Source: Streptomyces sp. LBL (GTDB lineage Bacteria; Actinomycetota; Actinomycetes; Streptomycetales; Streptomycetaceae). Taken from it: a stretch of 64,000 bases of DNA. Below the pieces are notes generated by a model. The model did no database searches and had not been told where the DNA came from. It saw only the letters and a list, made by a program, of their open reading frames with translations. Every line of letters starts with the position of its first letter. The stretch's first letter is position 1. Position numbers and translations under genes: made by a program. The stretch is from assembly GCF_029893585.1 (NCBI RefSeq), contig NZ_JARXYX010000017.1, positions 1-64,000 of the forward strand, written 5' to 3'. Below are positions 18,115 through 27,645 of this stretch, piece by piece.

Positions 18115-21100
18115 ATGACGTGCGAGATGGTGCTCAACGAATTCCATGCCCGGGTGGCCGAGGCACCGGATGCGGTCGCGGTGCAGGACGGTGACCTGAG
18201 GCTGACCTACCACGGCCTTGCCGCGCACGCGTCCGCTTTGGCGGTCGAGCTCACCGAGCGAGGGGTGGGCCCAGACAGTGTCGTGGCCGTGTACGCCGAC
18301 CGGTCGGCGGAACTGGTGGTCGCGGAGGTGGCTGTTCTGCTGGCGGGCGCGGCCTACCTGCCGCTGGACCCGGCCCACCCGGCCGCGCGGATCCGCCAAC
18401 TGTTGGAGGTCTCCGGTGCCGCCGCGGTCCTCAGCACCGGGCCGCTGGTGTCCGGCGGGGCGCCGCTGGGCGATGACGTCCTGCTGGTCGATCTGGCCGA
18501 GGAACCATCGGACGCGACGGTCCTGGCGCCGCCCCGGCTGCACGGTGCCGCGCTGGCGTACGTGATCTACACGTCGGGTTCCACCGGCCGGCCCAAGGGT
18601 GTCGCGGTGAGCCACGCGAGCCTGGCCAACCTGATGCGCTGGCATCACAAGACGTACGGGACGCGGCGGGAGGACCGTTCGACCCTGCTGGCCAGTCCCG
18701 GGTTCGACGTGTCCGTCCAGGACATCTGGTTCACCCTGACCGCCGGCGCCACGCTGGTGGTGCCGCCCGCCGAGGTGCGTACCTCGCCGCCGGCGCTCGC
18801 CGGGTGGCTGGCCGATGAGCAGATCACCGTGACCTTCCTGCCCACGCCGTTGGCCGAGGCCGTCCTCGACGAGACCTGGCCGCCGCACACGGCGCTGCGG
18901 ACCCTGCACACCGGTGGCTCGGCGATGCAGCGCGGTGCACCGGACGGGCTGCCGTTCACCGTGGTCAACCTCTACGGGCCGACCGAGGCCACGGTGAAGG
19001 TGACAGCGGGCGAGGTGCTGCCGGCAGGGCCCGTGCCGCCGCCGATCGGGGTGCCCGTCGACGGTGTGCGCTGCTATGTCCTGGACGGGCTCGATCAGGT
19101 ACCCGATGGCGAGGCCGGTGAGCTGTGCCTGGCGGGCGCATGTGTGGCGCGCGGGTACCTGCACGACCCGGCGGGTACAGCGGCGGCGTTCGTACCGGAC
19201 ATCGCCGTTCCCGGGCAGCGGATGTACCGCACCGGCGACAAGGTCCGCCGCCGCCCGGACGGGGCCTTCGAGTACATCGGCCGCTACGACGACCAGGCCA
19301 AGATCCGCGGGTTTCGGATCGAGCCCGGCGAGGTGGCCACGGTCCTCAAGCAGCACCCCGGTGTCCGGGACGCCTTCGTGGCGGTCGAGCACTCGGGCCG
19401 GCCGGACGCGCGCCTGGTGGGCTACGTGGTCACCGGTGTCCCCACAGCCGAGTTGGTCGAGTTCGTCGCGGCCCGGCTGCCCGGCTACATGGTGCCGGCG
19501 GCCGTAGTCGTCCTGCCTGTGCTGCCGCTGACGCCCAACGGCAAGGTCGACCGTGCCGCGCTGCCCGCTCCCGACCGGGCGGCGGCAGGCCTGGCCGATG
19601 TGGCGGTGGCGCCGAGCACCCCGACCCAGACGGCGCTGACACGGATCGTGTCCGCGCTGCTGGGCGGCGTGCAGGTCGGCGTGCACGACGACTTCTTCGC
19701 GCTCGGCGGGAACTCGCTGCTCGTCGCGGGGCTGGCGGGCCGTATCGCGGCGGAGCTGCACACCGCAGTGAGCATGCCCGAACTGTTCGGTGCACCCACC
19801 ATCGCCACTCTCGCGGCGATCATCGACCAGCGCTCTGCCCTGACGGAAACGCAGGACGCCGGGCGTGAAGCCACCACCCGCGCGATCGCGCCCGTCGCGC
19901 CGCCGGTGCGCCGAGCCGCCCGGAGCCGCCCGATCCCGCTGTCCCTGCCGCAGGAACGAGTCTGGTTCTTCGAGCAGCTTTCGCCCGGCAACCTGGCCTA
20001 CAACTTCCAGGCCACGGTGTCCCTGCAGGGCGAGGTGGACGTCGATGCGCTGCACGCGGCGCTGAATGAGATCGTGCGCCGGCACGAGATCCTGCGGACC
20101 GCTTTCGTCTCCGTCGACGGGGTGGGCCACCAGCGTCCGCTGGCCCAGGCCCAGGCGTCGCTGACCGTGCTCGACATCCTTGCCGAGCAGGCCGACGAGG
20201 TGGTCGCCGCGCAACTGCGCGAGCCCTTCGACCTGACCGAGCCGCCGCTGGCCCGCTGGGTGCTGCTGCGGCACGGCAACGGGCAGAACACCTTCCTCCA
20301 CGTGGAGCACCACTTCGTCCACGACGGCTGGTCGCTGTCGGTGTTCCTGTCCGAGCTGCGCGCCCTCTACCCGGCCTTCGCCGCCGGCCGGCCCTCGCCG
20401 CTGCCCCAACTGGCCATCCAGTACGCGGACTACGCGATCTGGCAGCGGGACTGGATGCGCGGGGAGGTGCTGCGCGCGCACGTCGACCACTGGACCGCCC
20501 GGCTGGCCGGCGCCCCGGACACCCTGGAGCTGCCCGCTGACCGGCCCAGGCCGCCGGTGATGACCTTCCGCGGCAGGGCTCCGCGGATCCTGATCCCCGC
20601 CGAGCTGGCCCGAAAGCTGCGGGCTTTCAGCCGCGAGAACCGGGTGTCACTGTTCTCCACGATGTACGCGGGCTTCACGGCGCTGCTGCACCGCTACACC
20701 GGGCAGCAGGACATGCTGGTCGGGACCGGCGCGGCGAACCGGAACGTGCCCGAGCTGGAGCCGCTGCTCGGCATGCTCGTCAACACGCTGGTCATGCGCA
20801 CGAAGGTGTCGGCCGACCAGCCGTTCAGCGACCTGCTGGCGCAGGTGAGGCAGGGCGTCGCCGAGACGCTGGCCTGGTCGGACACCCCGGTGGACGCGGT
20901 GATCGACGCGATCGACCCGGCCCGCGAACCCTCGCGCACCCCGCTGTTCCAGGTCATGTTCAGCTTCCACGACTCCGCAGTGCCCGACATCGACTTCGGC
21001 GGGCTCACCGGCAGGGTCACCGAACGCTCGAACAACTCGGCCAAGGCCGACCTCAACGTGATCGTGATCCCGCGGGCCGAGCAGCGCCTGGGCCGGGAGC

Positions 21101-23214
21101 CCCGGCCCGAGGACGACGACCTCGCCATGATCTGGGAGCACTCGGCCGACCTGTTCGACGAGGCCACCATGGAGCGGATGGTCACGCACTACCTGACCCT
21201 GCTCACCGACGCGGTGGCCCGGCCGCAGACCCCGGTGGGGACGCTCCGCCTGCTCCCGGACGCGGAGGCCGAGCAGCTCGAGCGCTGGGCTCGCGGCCCC
21301 GGCGCGGCCGAGGCCGAGGCGGCCGGTGCCCAGCCGGTGACCGAACTGATCGGACAGCAGGTCCAGAGGCAGCCGGACGCCGTCGCGGTGCGCTGGCCCA
21401 AGGGGCAGCTCAGCTACCGACAGTTGTGGCAGCGCGCCGGCGCCCTGGCCCACCGGCTCCGCGAGTCCGGCATCACCGCCGAGGAACCGGTGGCGGTCTA
21501 CGCCGACCGTTCCCCCGAGCTCGTGGTCGGCGAACTCGCGGTGCTCATGGCCGGCGGATGCTACCTGCCCGTGGACCCGAGCTACCCGGCCGAGCGCGTC
21601 GCCTTCATCCTGCAGGACGCCGACGCGCAAATGGTCCTTGCCACGTCCCACACGCGCCTGCAGCTGCCCGCGTCCACGCAGAGCATGCACGTGTTCGACC
21701 TGGACTCCCACACCACCGACGAGCCCGTCCACGCGGACCAGGTCACCCCGGACCGGCTCGCGTACCTCATCTACACCTCGGGTTCCACAGGCCGGCCCAA
21801 GGGCGTCGCCCTGGAGCACCGGGGCCTGGCGAACCTGGTCGCCTGGCACCAGGCCCAGTACGCGCTCGAACCGGCGGACCGCACCACGCTGTTCGCCAGC
21901 CCCGGCTTCGACGCCTCGACGTGGGAGATCTGGCCCACCCTCGCCGCAGGCGCCACCTTGAGCGTCGTCCCGCCCGAGCTGCGGGCCGCACCGGCGGAGC
22001 TGGTGCGCTGGATGGGCGAGGAGAAGATCACCACGGCATTCCTGCCCACCCCCGTCGCCGCGGCCGCACTGACCGAGCCGTGGCCGGCCGACACCGCGCT
22101 GCGCGCACTGCTGACCGGCGGCGACGTGCTGCCGGCCGCACCCGTCGACGACCTGCCGTTCCGGCTGTTCAACCACTACGGGCCCACCGAGAACACCGTG
22201 GTGGCCACGGCGGGCCTCGTCCCGCCGGATTCGGCAGGACCGCGCCCGCCCATCGGCAGGCCGATCAGCGGGATCGACGCCCGCGTGCTGGACGCTCAAG
22301 GACAGCCGGTGCCCACCGGTGTCCGCGGTGAGCTGTACCTCGGCGGCACGGCGGTGGCCCGCGGCTACGTCAAGCGTCCGGAGCTCACCGCGCTGAGCTT
22401 CCTCGCCGACCCGTTCGCCGACCGGCCCGGCGCCCGCCTGTACCGCACCGGCGACCTGGTCCGCTGGCGTCCCGACGGGCAGCTGGAATTCCTCGGCCGC
22501 GCCGACGAGCAGGTCAAGATCCGGGGCTTTCGGATCGAACCCGGAGAGATCGCGGCAACACTCAGGGACCACCCGGACCTGCGGGACGCCGTGGTCCTCG
22601 CCCGCCCCTTCGCACCGGGCGCGGAAGCCTCGCTCGTGGCGTACGCCTGCGCCGACGGCCGAAGCGACACCGTCCTCGAGGAGAAGCTGCTGGCGTTCCT
22701 GCGAGACCGCCTGCCCGTGTACATGGTCCCGGACAGGGTCGTGCTGCTCGACGCCCTGCCGCTCACCGAACACGGCAAGGTCGACCACGACGCGCTGGCC
22801 GCCCTCGCGCCGAGCACCCCGGCCGAACCCCAGGCGCACCAGGCACCGCGCACCCCCGCGGAAGAGCGCATCGCGCAGCTCGCCTCGGCGCTGCTCCACG
22901 ACCAGCCGGTGGGGCGCGCGGACGACTTCTTCCGCGCCGGCGGCCACTCCCTGCTGGCGGCCCGCCTGGTGGCCCAGGTGAACGAGGCCTTCGGCGTCCA
23001 GGTGCCCATCTCCACGTTCCTCCAGCAGCCCACCGTGGCGGGTCTGGCGGACGCTGTGACCGCCGCGACGGCGGGGGCGGCATCAGGCCGCCCCGCCCCG
23101 ATCATCGCGCGCGCCCGCCGCACGGCCGTGCGGCCGGGCGAGCCCGGCCGGCCCAGTGACGACAAAGCCGCGTCGCTCCCACGCGACACGCAGGAAACCG
23201 AGGTGCAGCAGTGA
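18115..23214 (+). CDS. NRPS, two modules A-T-C-A-T
   Basis: About 1699 residues. Order: A1 (about 5-510; YVIYTSGSTGRPKG near 148), T1 (DDFFALGGNSLL near 527), C (about 620-1060; HHFVHDG near 730), A2 (about 1075-1580; YLIYTSGSTGRPKG near 1217), T2 (DDFFRAGGHSLL near 1605), then a charged 40-residue tail that may be a docking end. There is no C domain in front, so A1-T1 looks like the loading module. Reading the ten-residue specificity code by eye, A1 gives D-V-Q-F-H-G-L-V-K, which I do not recognise. A2 gives D-A-W-F-L-G-H-V-V, one change from a classical Leu code. The ATG at 18127 is an alternative start with AAGGA eleven bases upstream; 18115 has no clear ribosome site. The stop overlaps the next NRPS start (GTGA), so the two are translationally coupled. 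Confidence 0.95.
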   Translation: MTCEMVLNEFHARVAEAPDAVAVQDGDLRLTYHGLAAHASALAVELTERGVGPDSVVAVYADRSAELVVAEVAVLLAGAAYLPLDPAHPAARIRQLLEVSGAAAVLSTGPLVSGGAPLGDDVLLVDLAEEPSDATVLAPPRLHGAALAYVIYTSGSTGRPKGVAVSHASLANLMRWHHKTYGTRREDRSTLLASPGFDVSVQDIWFTLTAGATLVVPPAEVRTSPPALAGWLADEQITVTFLPTPLAEAVLDETWPPHTALRTLHTGGSAMQRGAPDGLPFTVVNLYGPTEATVKVTAGEVLPAGPVPPPIGVPVDGVRCYVLDGLDQVPDGEAGELCLAGACVARGYLHDPAGTAAAFVPDIAVPGQRMYRTGDKVRRRPDGAFEYIGRYDDQAKIRGFRIEPGEVATVLKQHPGVRDAFVAVEHSGRPDARLVGYVVTGVPTAELVEFVAARLPGYMVPAAVVVLPVLPLTPNGKVDRAALPAPDRAAAGLADVAVAPSTPTQTALTRIVSALLGGVQVGVHDDFFALGGNSLLVAGLAGRIAAELHTAVSMPELFGAPTIATLAAIIDQRSALTETQDAGREATTRAIAPVAPPVRRAARSRPIPLSLPQERVWFFEQLSPGNLAYNFQATVSLQGEVDVDALHAALNEIVRRHEILRTAFVSVDGVGHQRPLAQAQASLTVLDILAEQADEVVAAQLREPFDLTEPPLARWVLLRHGNGQNTFLHVEHHFVHDGWSLSVFLSELRALYPAFAAGRPSPLPQLAIQYADYAIWQRDWMRGEVLRAHVDHWTARLAGAPDTLELPADRPRPPVMTFRGRAPRILIPAELARKLRAFSRENRVSLFSTMYAGFTALLHRYTGQQDMLVGTGAANRNVPELEPLLGMLVNTLVMRTKVSADQPFSDLLAQVRQGVAETLAWSDTPVDAVIDAIDPAREPSRTPLFQVMFSFHDSAVPDIDFGGLTGRVTERSNNSAKADLNVIVIPRAEQRLGREPRPEDDDLAMIWEHSADLFDEATMERMVTHYLTLLTDAVARPQTPVGTLRLLPDAEAEQLERWARGPGAAEAEAAGAQPVTELIGQQVQRQPDAVAVRWPKGQLSYRQLWQRAGALAHRLRESGITAEEPVAVYADRSPELVVGELAVLMAGGCYLPVDPSYPAERVAFILQDADAQMVLATSHTRLQLPASTQSMHVFDLDSHTTDEPVHADQVTPDRLAYLIYTSGSTGRPKGVALEHRGLANLVAWHQAQYALEPADRTTLFASPGFDASTWEIWPTLAAGATLSVVPPELRAAPAELVRWMGEEKITTAFLPTPVAAAALTEPWPADTALRALLTGGDVLPAAPVDDLPFRLFNHYGPTENTVVATAGLVPPDSAGPRPPIGRPISGIDARVLDAQGQPVPTGVRGELYLGGTAVARGYVKRPELTALSFLADPFADRPGARLYRTGDLVRWRPDGQLEFLGRADEQVKIRGFRIEPGEIAATLRDHPDLRDAVVLARPFAPGAEASLVAYACADGRSDTVLEEKLLAFLRDRLPVYMVPDRVVLLDALPLTEHGKVDHDALAALAPSTPAEPQAHQAPRTPAEERIAQLASALLHDQPVGRADDFFRAGGHSLLAARLVAQVNEAFGVQVPISTFLQQPTVAGLADAVTAATAGAASGRPAPIIARARRTAVRPGEPGRPSDDKAASLPRDTQETEVQQ

Positions 23215-26200
23215 GCGGACCCATCGAAGCGGAGGCCGCCGAAGAGGACGGTCCGGCACCGCTGTCCTACGCGCAACAGCGACTGTGGTTCCTTGACCAG
23301 CTGCAGCCGGGCAGCGCGGTCTACAACGTTCCGCTCGGCTACGACATCACCGGCCCACTGCACCGCACCGCGCTCGAACAGGCGCTGACCGAAGTCGTGC
23401 GCCGGCACGAGATCCTGCGCACCGCCTTCCGCTCGACCGGCGGGACACCCCACCAGGTGGTCCTGCCGCCCGCCCCCGTGTCGATACCCGTCGTCGACCT
23501 GACCGCACCCGGCCGCAGCGCGGACGAGGCGGCGCGCCTCGCGGACGAGGAAGCCGGCACCCCGTTCGACCTCGTCGCCGGCCACGTCATCCGGGCCCGC
23601 CTGCTGCGCCTGGGTGAGCAGCAGCACCGGCTGCTGCTCACCGTGCACCACCTCGCCTGCGACGGCGCCTCGGTCACAACGCTGGGCCGGGAACTCGAAG
23701 TCCAGTACCTGGCCGCCCTGACCGGCCGGCAACGGCACGAGCCCGACCTGCCCATGCAGTACGCCGACTTCGCCCAGTGGCAGCAGAGCACGCTGGCCGG
23801 GCCCGAACTCGACCGGCTGCTGGCGTACTGGAGGAACCGGCTGACCGACATGCCCGCCCGGCACCTGCCCACCGACCACCCGCGCCCGCCCGTGCAGAGC
23901 TACCGCGGTTCCGCGCTCACCTTCGAGCTGCCGCCGCAACCGCTCCAGCGGCTCGAGGAACTGGGCAGGACGGAAGGCGTCACGCTCTACAGTGTCCTGC
24001 TCGCCGCCTTCGCAGTGCTGCTGCGGGCGCACGTCGGCGAGGACGAAGTCGTGGTCGGCACCCCGGTCTCCGGACGGGAACGCCCCGAACTGGCCGGCCT
24101 CATCGGGTTCTTCACCAACACCCTCGTCCTCCGCTGCGACCTCGCCCGCCACCCGACGTTCCGCGAGCTGATCCAACGGCTGTGGACGGAAGTCAAGGGA
24201 GCACTGGCCCACCAGGACCTGCCGTTCGAGAAACTCGTCGAAGAACTGCACCCCGACCGCGACCTCGCCCAGAACCCGCTGTTCCAGGTCCTGTTCAGCT
24301 ACCGCTACGAAGAGGAAGGCGCCGGGCTGCGCCTGGACGGCTGCCAGGTGCAGCCGGTGCTGGGCGACACCGGCGCAGCCAGGTTCGACCTCACACTGAG
24401 CCTCACACGGACCCTGACCGGCGTGCGCGGCCGCCTGGAGTACAGCACCGATCTGTTCGAGGCCACGACCGCAGAGCGCATCGCCCAGCGGTACGTCAAC
24501 GTCATCACCGCCGCCGCGAACGCCCCCGACCGACCCGTCGACGAACTGGCAGTACTGCCGACGGGCGAACTCGCCACCCTGGCCGACTGGCAGACCGGCA
24601 CCCCGGCCGAGATCGCCGACGCCCCGGTGCACCGGCTGCTGGCGGAGCGGGTGGCCGCAACCCCCGACGCCGTCGCCGTGATCGCCGCCGACGCCACCTT
24701 GACCTTCCGCGAACTCGACCGCCTCGTCGACCGCTTCGCCGCCCAGCTGCGCCGACTCGGCGTGGCACCCGACGAGCCGGTCGGCGTCCACCTCGGCCGC
24801 ACGTCCCTGCTGATGGTCACCCTGCTGGGAATCCTCAGAGCGGGCGCGGCCTACCTCCCACTGGATCCCGACTACCCACGCGACCGACTCGCGTTCATGG
24901 TCGCCGACGCCGGCGTGCGCCTGGTCGTCGCAGACCCCCACTCCGCCGCGGCCGCCGGGCGCCTGGGCGCCGCCCACGTCGTGATACCCGACCTGACCGC
25001 AGCACCCGACACCACCCCCGACAGTCCGCCGCCCCCGGTCATCACCCCCGACAACCTGGCGTACGTGATCTACACCTCCGGGTCCACCGGACAGCCCAAG
25101 GGCGTCATGGTCACCCACCGCAACGTGGCCAACCTCTTCGCCGGAATGAACGACGTCTTCGGCGCCGACGAACCCAGCACCTGGCTCGCGGTCACCAGCG
25201 TCTCCTTCGACATCTCCGTCGTCGAACTGCTGTGGGCGCTGACGCACGGACACCGCATCGTGCTGCGCCGTGAACCGCCCCTGGCGTCCGCCCCCGCCGC
25301 CGAGTCGGCTGCGATCACCCAGGCCCGCACCCGCCCCATCGACTTCAGCCTGCTCTACTTCGGCAGCGACTCCGAAGCCAGTTCCGAGGACCGCTACCGT
25401 CTGCTGCTCGAAGGCGCGAAGTTCGCCGACCGCAACGGCTTCACGGCCGTGTGGACGCCGGAGCGCCACTTCCACCAGTTCGGCGGGCTGTACCCCAACC
25501 CCTCGGTGACGGCGGCGGCCGTCGCCGCGATCACCGAGCGGGTCCAGATCCGCGCGGGCAGCGTGGTGCTGCCCCTGCACGACCCGTTGCGAGTGGCCGA
25601 GGAATGGTCCGTCGTGGACAACATCTCGGCCGGCCGGGCCGGCATCTCCTTTGCCTCCGGCTGGCACGCCAACGACTTCACACTCGCACCGGACCGGTAC
25701 GGCAAGCGCAAGCAGCTGATGATGGACGGCCTCGCGGAGGTCCGCAGGCTGTGGCGCGGCCAGAAGGTGACGCGGAGCAACGGCGTCGGCGCCGAGGTCG
25801 AAGTCGGCGTGTTCCCCAAGCCCGTCCAGCCGGAGCTGCCGGTGTGGCTGACCAGCGCCAAACACCCGGAAACCTTCCGGATGGCAGGCGAGGCCGGCGC
25901 CGGGGTCCTCACCCACCTCCTCGGGCACAGCCTGGAGGAACTGGCCGAAAAGATCGCACTGTACCGCAAGGCCTGGCACGAGCACGGCCACGGACCCGGG
26001 GACGGCCACGTGGCGGTCATGGTCCACACCTTCGTCGGCCCCGACCTCGACGAGGTCCGCGAGCTGGTCCGGGAGCCGATGAACCGCTACCTGGAGACCT
26101 CCTTCGACCTGATCGCCTCCCTCGGCGCCACCACCGGAAGCGCCGAGGACTTCAAGGCACTGCCCCCCCGGGAACTACGGGAACTCGTCAACCGGGCGTT

Positions 26201-27596
26201 CGACCGGTTCTTCGCCACCGCCAGCCTGCTCGGTACACCCCAGGTCTGCGCCGACATGGTCGACCGGATGAAGGCCGCCGGCGTCGACGAGGTCGCCTGC
26301 CTGATCGACTTCGGCGTCGAGGAGAAAGCCGCACTCGACGCCCTGACCCACCTGACGACCGTCCGGGACATCAGCGAGGAGCGCAAGAACGCCGCGCTGG
26401 CCAAGGCCGAGGAACCGATCGCCGAACAACTGCGCGAACACGCGGTGACGCACCTGCAGTGCACGCCCTCCCTGGCCCGCGCCCTGCTGGCCGACCAGGA
26501 CACGCGCACCGAACTGCCCCGGCTCAGCCGGCTGCTGGTGGGCGGCGAAGCCCTCCCCGCAGACCTGGCCCGCGCCCTCGCCGACGCCGTCGCCGGCACG
26601 GTCCACAACATGTACGGGCCGACCGAAGCCGCGGTCTGGGCCACCACGTCCCAGGTCCCGCCCGACGGCGGCCCCGTGCCCATCGGACGCCCGCTGGCGA
26701 ACGTACGGGCCTACGTGGTCGACCGCGACACGCGGCCGTGCCCCACGGGCGTACCCGGAGAACTGCTCCTCGGCGGGTACGGCGTGGTCCGCGGCTACCT
26801 CAACCGCACCGAGGCGACCGCCGAACGCTTCCAACCCGACCCGTTCACCGACCGGCCCGGCGCACGGGTCTACCGAACGGGTGACCTGGCCCGCTGGACA
26901 CCCGACGGCACACTCGAATTCCTCGGCCGAATCGACGACCAGGTCAAGCTGCACGGCCACCGGATCGAACTCGGTGAGATCGAGACGACACTGGCCGAAC
27001 ACGCAGGAGTCCGCTCGGCGGTCGCCGTCATCCGGGGCACCGGCGCGGAACAACGCATCATCGGCTACTACGTCCCGGCAACCGACCGGCCCGCGACCGG
27101 CACCGAACTGCGCGCCTTCCTCGCCACGCGGCTGCCCGGCTACATGGTGCCCAGCGCCCTCCACCCCATCGACGCGATGCCGCTGACCCCGAACAAGAAG
27201 GTCGACCGCAGGGCACTGCCCGACCTGTCGGACACCCGGCCCCAGGGCACCAGGGCGTACACGCCGCCGACGAACGCGACGGAACAGCTGGTCACCGACG
27301 TATGGCGGGAGGTACTCGGCGTGGACCGGGTGGGCCTGGACGACAGCTTCTTCGACCTCGGCGGGAACTCACTGCTCGTGGTGGTGGCCCGGGCCCGACT
27401 GCTCGAACACAGGGACAGCGGGCTCTCCCTGGTGGACATGTTCCGCTACCCCTCCGCACGGGCACTCGCCGAGGCCATCGACCGCAAACCGGACGAAGGA
27501 CCCGACGAGGCGGTCAGCGCGGGCGCCGCACGGGCAGCCGCCCGCCGCAGCGCCAAACAGGCCGCCGCGCGGCGCGCGGGCAGGGCAGGGGCATGA
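23211..27596 (+). CDS. NRPS module C-A(monooxygenase insert)-T, glycine-type
   Basis: 1461 residues from a GTG overlapping the previous stop. C domain about 14-440 (HHLACDG at 146-152). A domain N-half about 465-700 (YVIYTSGSTGQPKG near 617; FDISVVELLWAL near 666). A luciferase-like, FMN-dependent monooxygenase of the MupA/Atu3671 type is inserted at about 705-1065 (FSLLYFGSDSE, WTPERHFHQFGG, ISFASGWHANDF). The A domain resumes with LLVGGEALP and MYGPTEAAVW, and a T domain follows (FFDLGGNSLL near 1377). The hand-read code is D-I-V-Q-L-G-M-V-W, close to the classical Gly code. Insertion of such an oxygenase into a Gly A domain is known from MtaG of myxothiazol, where alpha-hydroxylation of Gly leads to a terminal amide. 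The insert lies between core motifs A4 and A5. Function on glycyl-T is inferred. Confidence 0.93.
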   Translation: MSGPIEAEAAEEDGPAPLSYAQQRLWFLDQLQPGSAVYNVPLGYDITGPLHRTALEQALTEVVRRHEILRTAFRSTGGTPHQVVLPPAPVSIPVVDLTAPGRSADEAARLADEEAGTPFDLVAGHVIRARLLRLGEQQHRLLLTVHHLACDGASVTTLGRELEVQYLAALTGRQRHEPDLPMQYADFAQWQQSTLAGPELDRLLAYWRNRLTDMPARHLPTDHPRPPVQSYRGSALTFELPPQPLQRLEELGRTEGVTLYSVLLAAFAVLLRAHVGEDEVVVGTPVSGRERPELAGLIGFFTNTLVLRCDLARHPTFRELIQRLWTEVKGALAHQDLPFEKLVEELHPDRDLAQNPLFQVLFSYRYEEEGAGLRLDGCQVQPVLGDTGAARFDLTLSLTRTLTGVRGRLEYSTDLFEATTAERIAQRYVNVITAAANAPDRPVDELAVLPTGELATLADWQTGTPAEIADAPVHRLLAERVAATPDAVAVIAADATLTFRELDRLVDRFAAQLRRLGVAPDEPVGVHLGRTSLLMVTLLGILRAGAAYLPLDPDYPRDRLAFMVADAGVRLVVADPHSAAAAGRLGAAHVVIPDLTAAPDTTPDSPPPPVITPDNLAYVIYTSGSTGQPKGVMVTHRNVANLFAGMNDVFGADEPSTWLAVTSVSFDISVVELLWALTHGHRIVLRREPPLASAPAAESAAITQARTRPIDFSLLYFGSDSEASSEDRYRLLLEGAKFADRNGFTAVWTPERHFHQFGGLYPNPSVTAAAVAAITERVQIRAGSVVLPLHDPLRVAEEWSVVDNISAGRAGISFASGWHANDFTLAPDRYGKRKQLMMDGLAEVRRLWRGQKVTRSNGVGAEVEVGVFPKPVQPELPVWLTSAKHPETFRMAGEAGAGVLTHLLGHSLEELAEKIALYRKAWHEHGHGPGDGHVAVMVHTFVGPDLDEVRELVREPMNRYLETSFDLIASLGATTGSAEDFKALPPRELRELVNRAFDRFFATASLLGTPQVCADMVDRMKAAGVDEVACLIDFGVEEKAALDALTHLTTVRDISEERKNAALAKAEEPIAEQLREHAVTHLQCTPSLARALLADQDTRTELPRLSRLLVGGEALPADLARALADAVAGTVHNMYGPTEAAVWATTSQVPPDGGPVPIGRPLANVRAYVVDRDTRPCPTGVPGELLLGGYGVVRGYLNRTEATAERFQPDPFTDRPGARVYRTGDLARWTPDGTLEFLGRIDDQVKLHGHRIELGEIETTLAEHAGVRSAVAVIRGTGAEQRIIGYYVPATDRPATGTELRAFLATRLPGYMVPSALHPIDAMPLTPNKKVDRRALPDLSDTRPQGTRAYTPPTNATEQLVTDVWREVLGVDRVGLDDSFFDLGGNSLLVVVARARLLEHRDSGLSLVDMFRYPSARALAEAIDRKPDEGPDEAVSAGAARAAARRSAKQAAARRAGRAGA

Positions 27597-27645
27597 CGGT
27601 GCCAGCGAACTTTCCGACACGGCAGCGAGCCGATGGGGGCCTTGG

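Noticed and set aside
18088..26027. Very long minus-strand frames (up to 1220 residues) opposite the NRPS genes
   Set aside because: They lie exactly antisense to well-defined A, C and T domains and show no motifs of their own.
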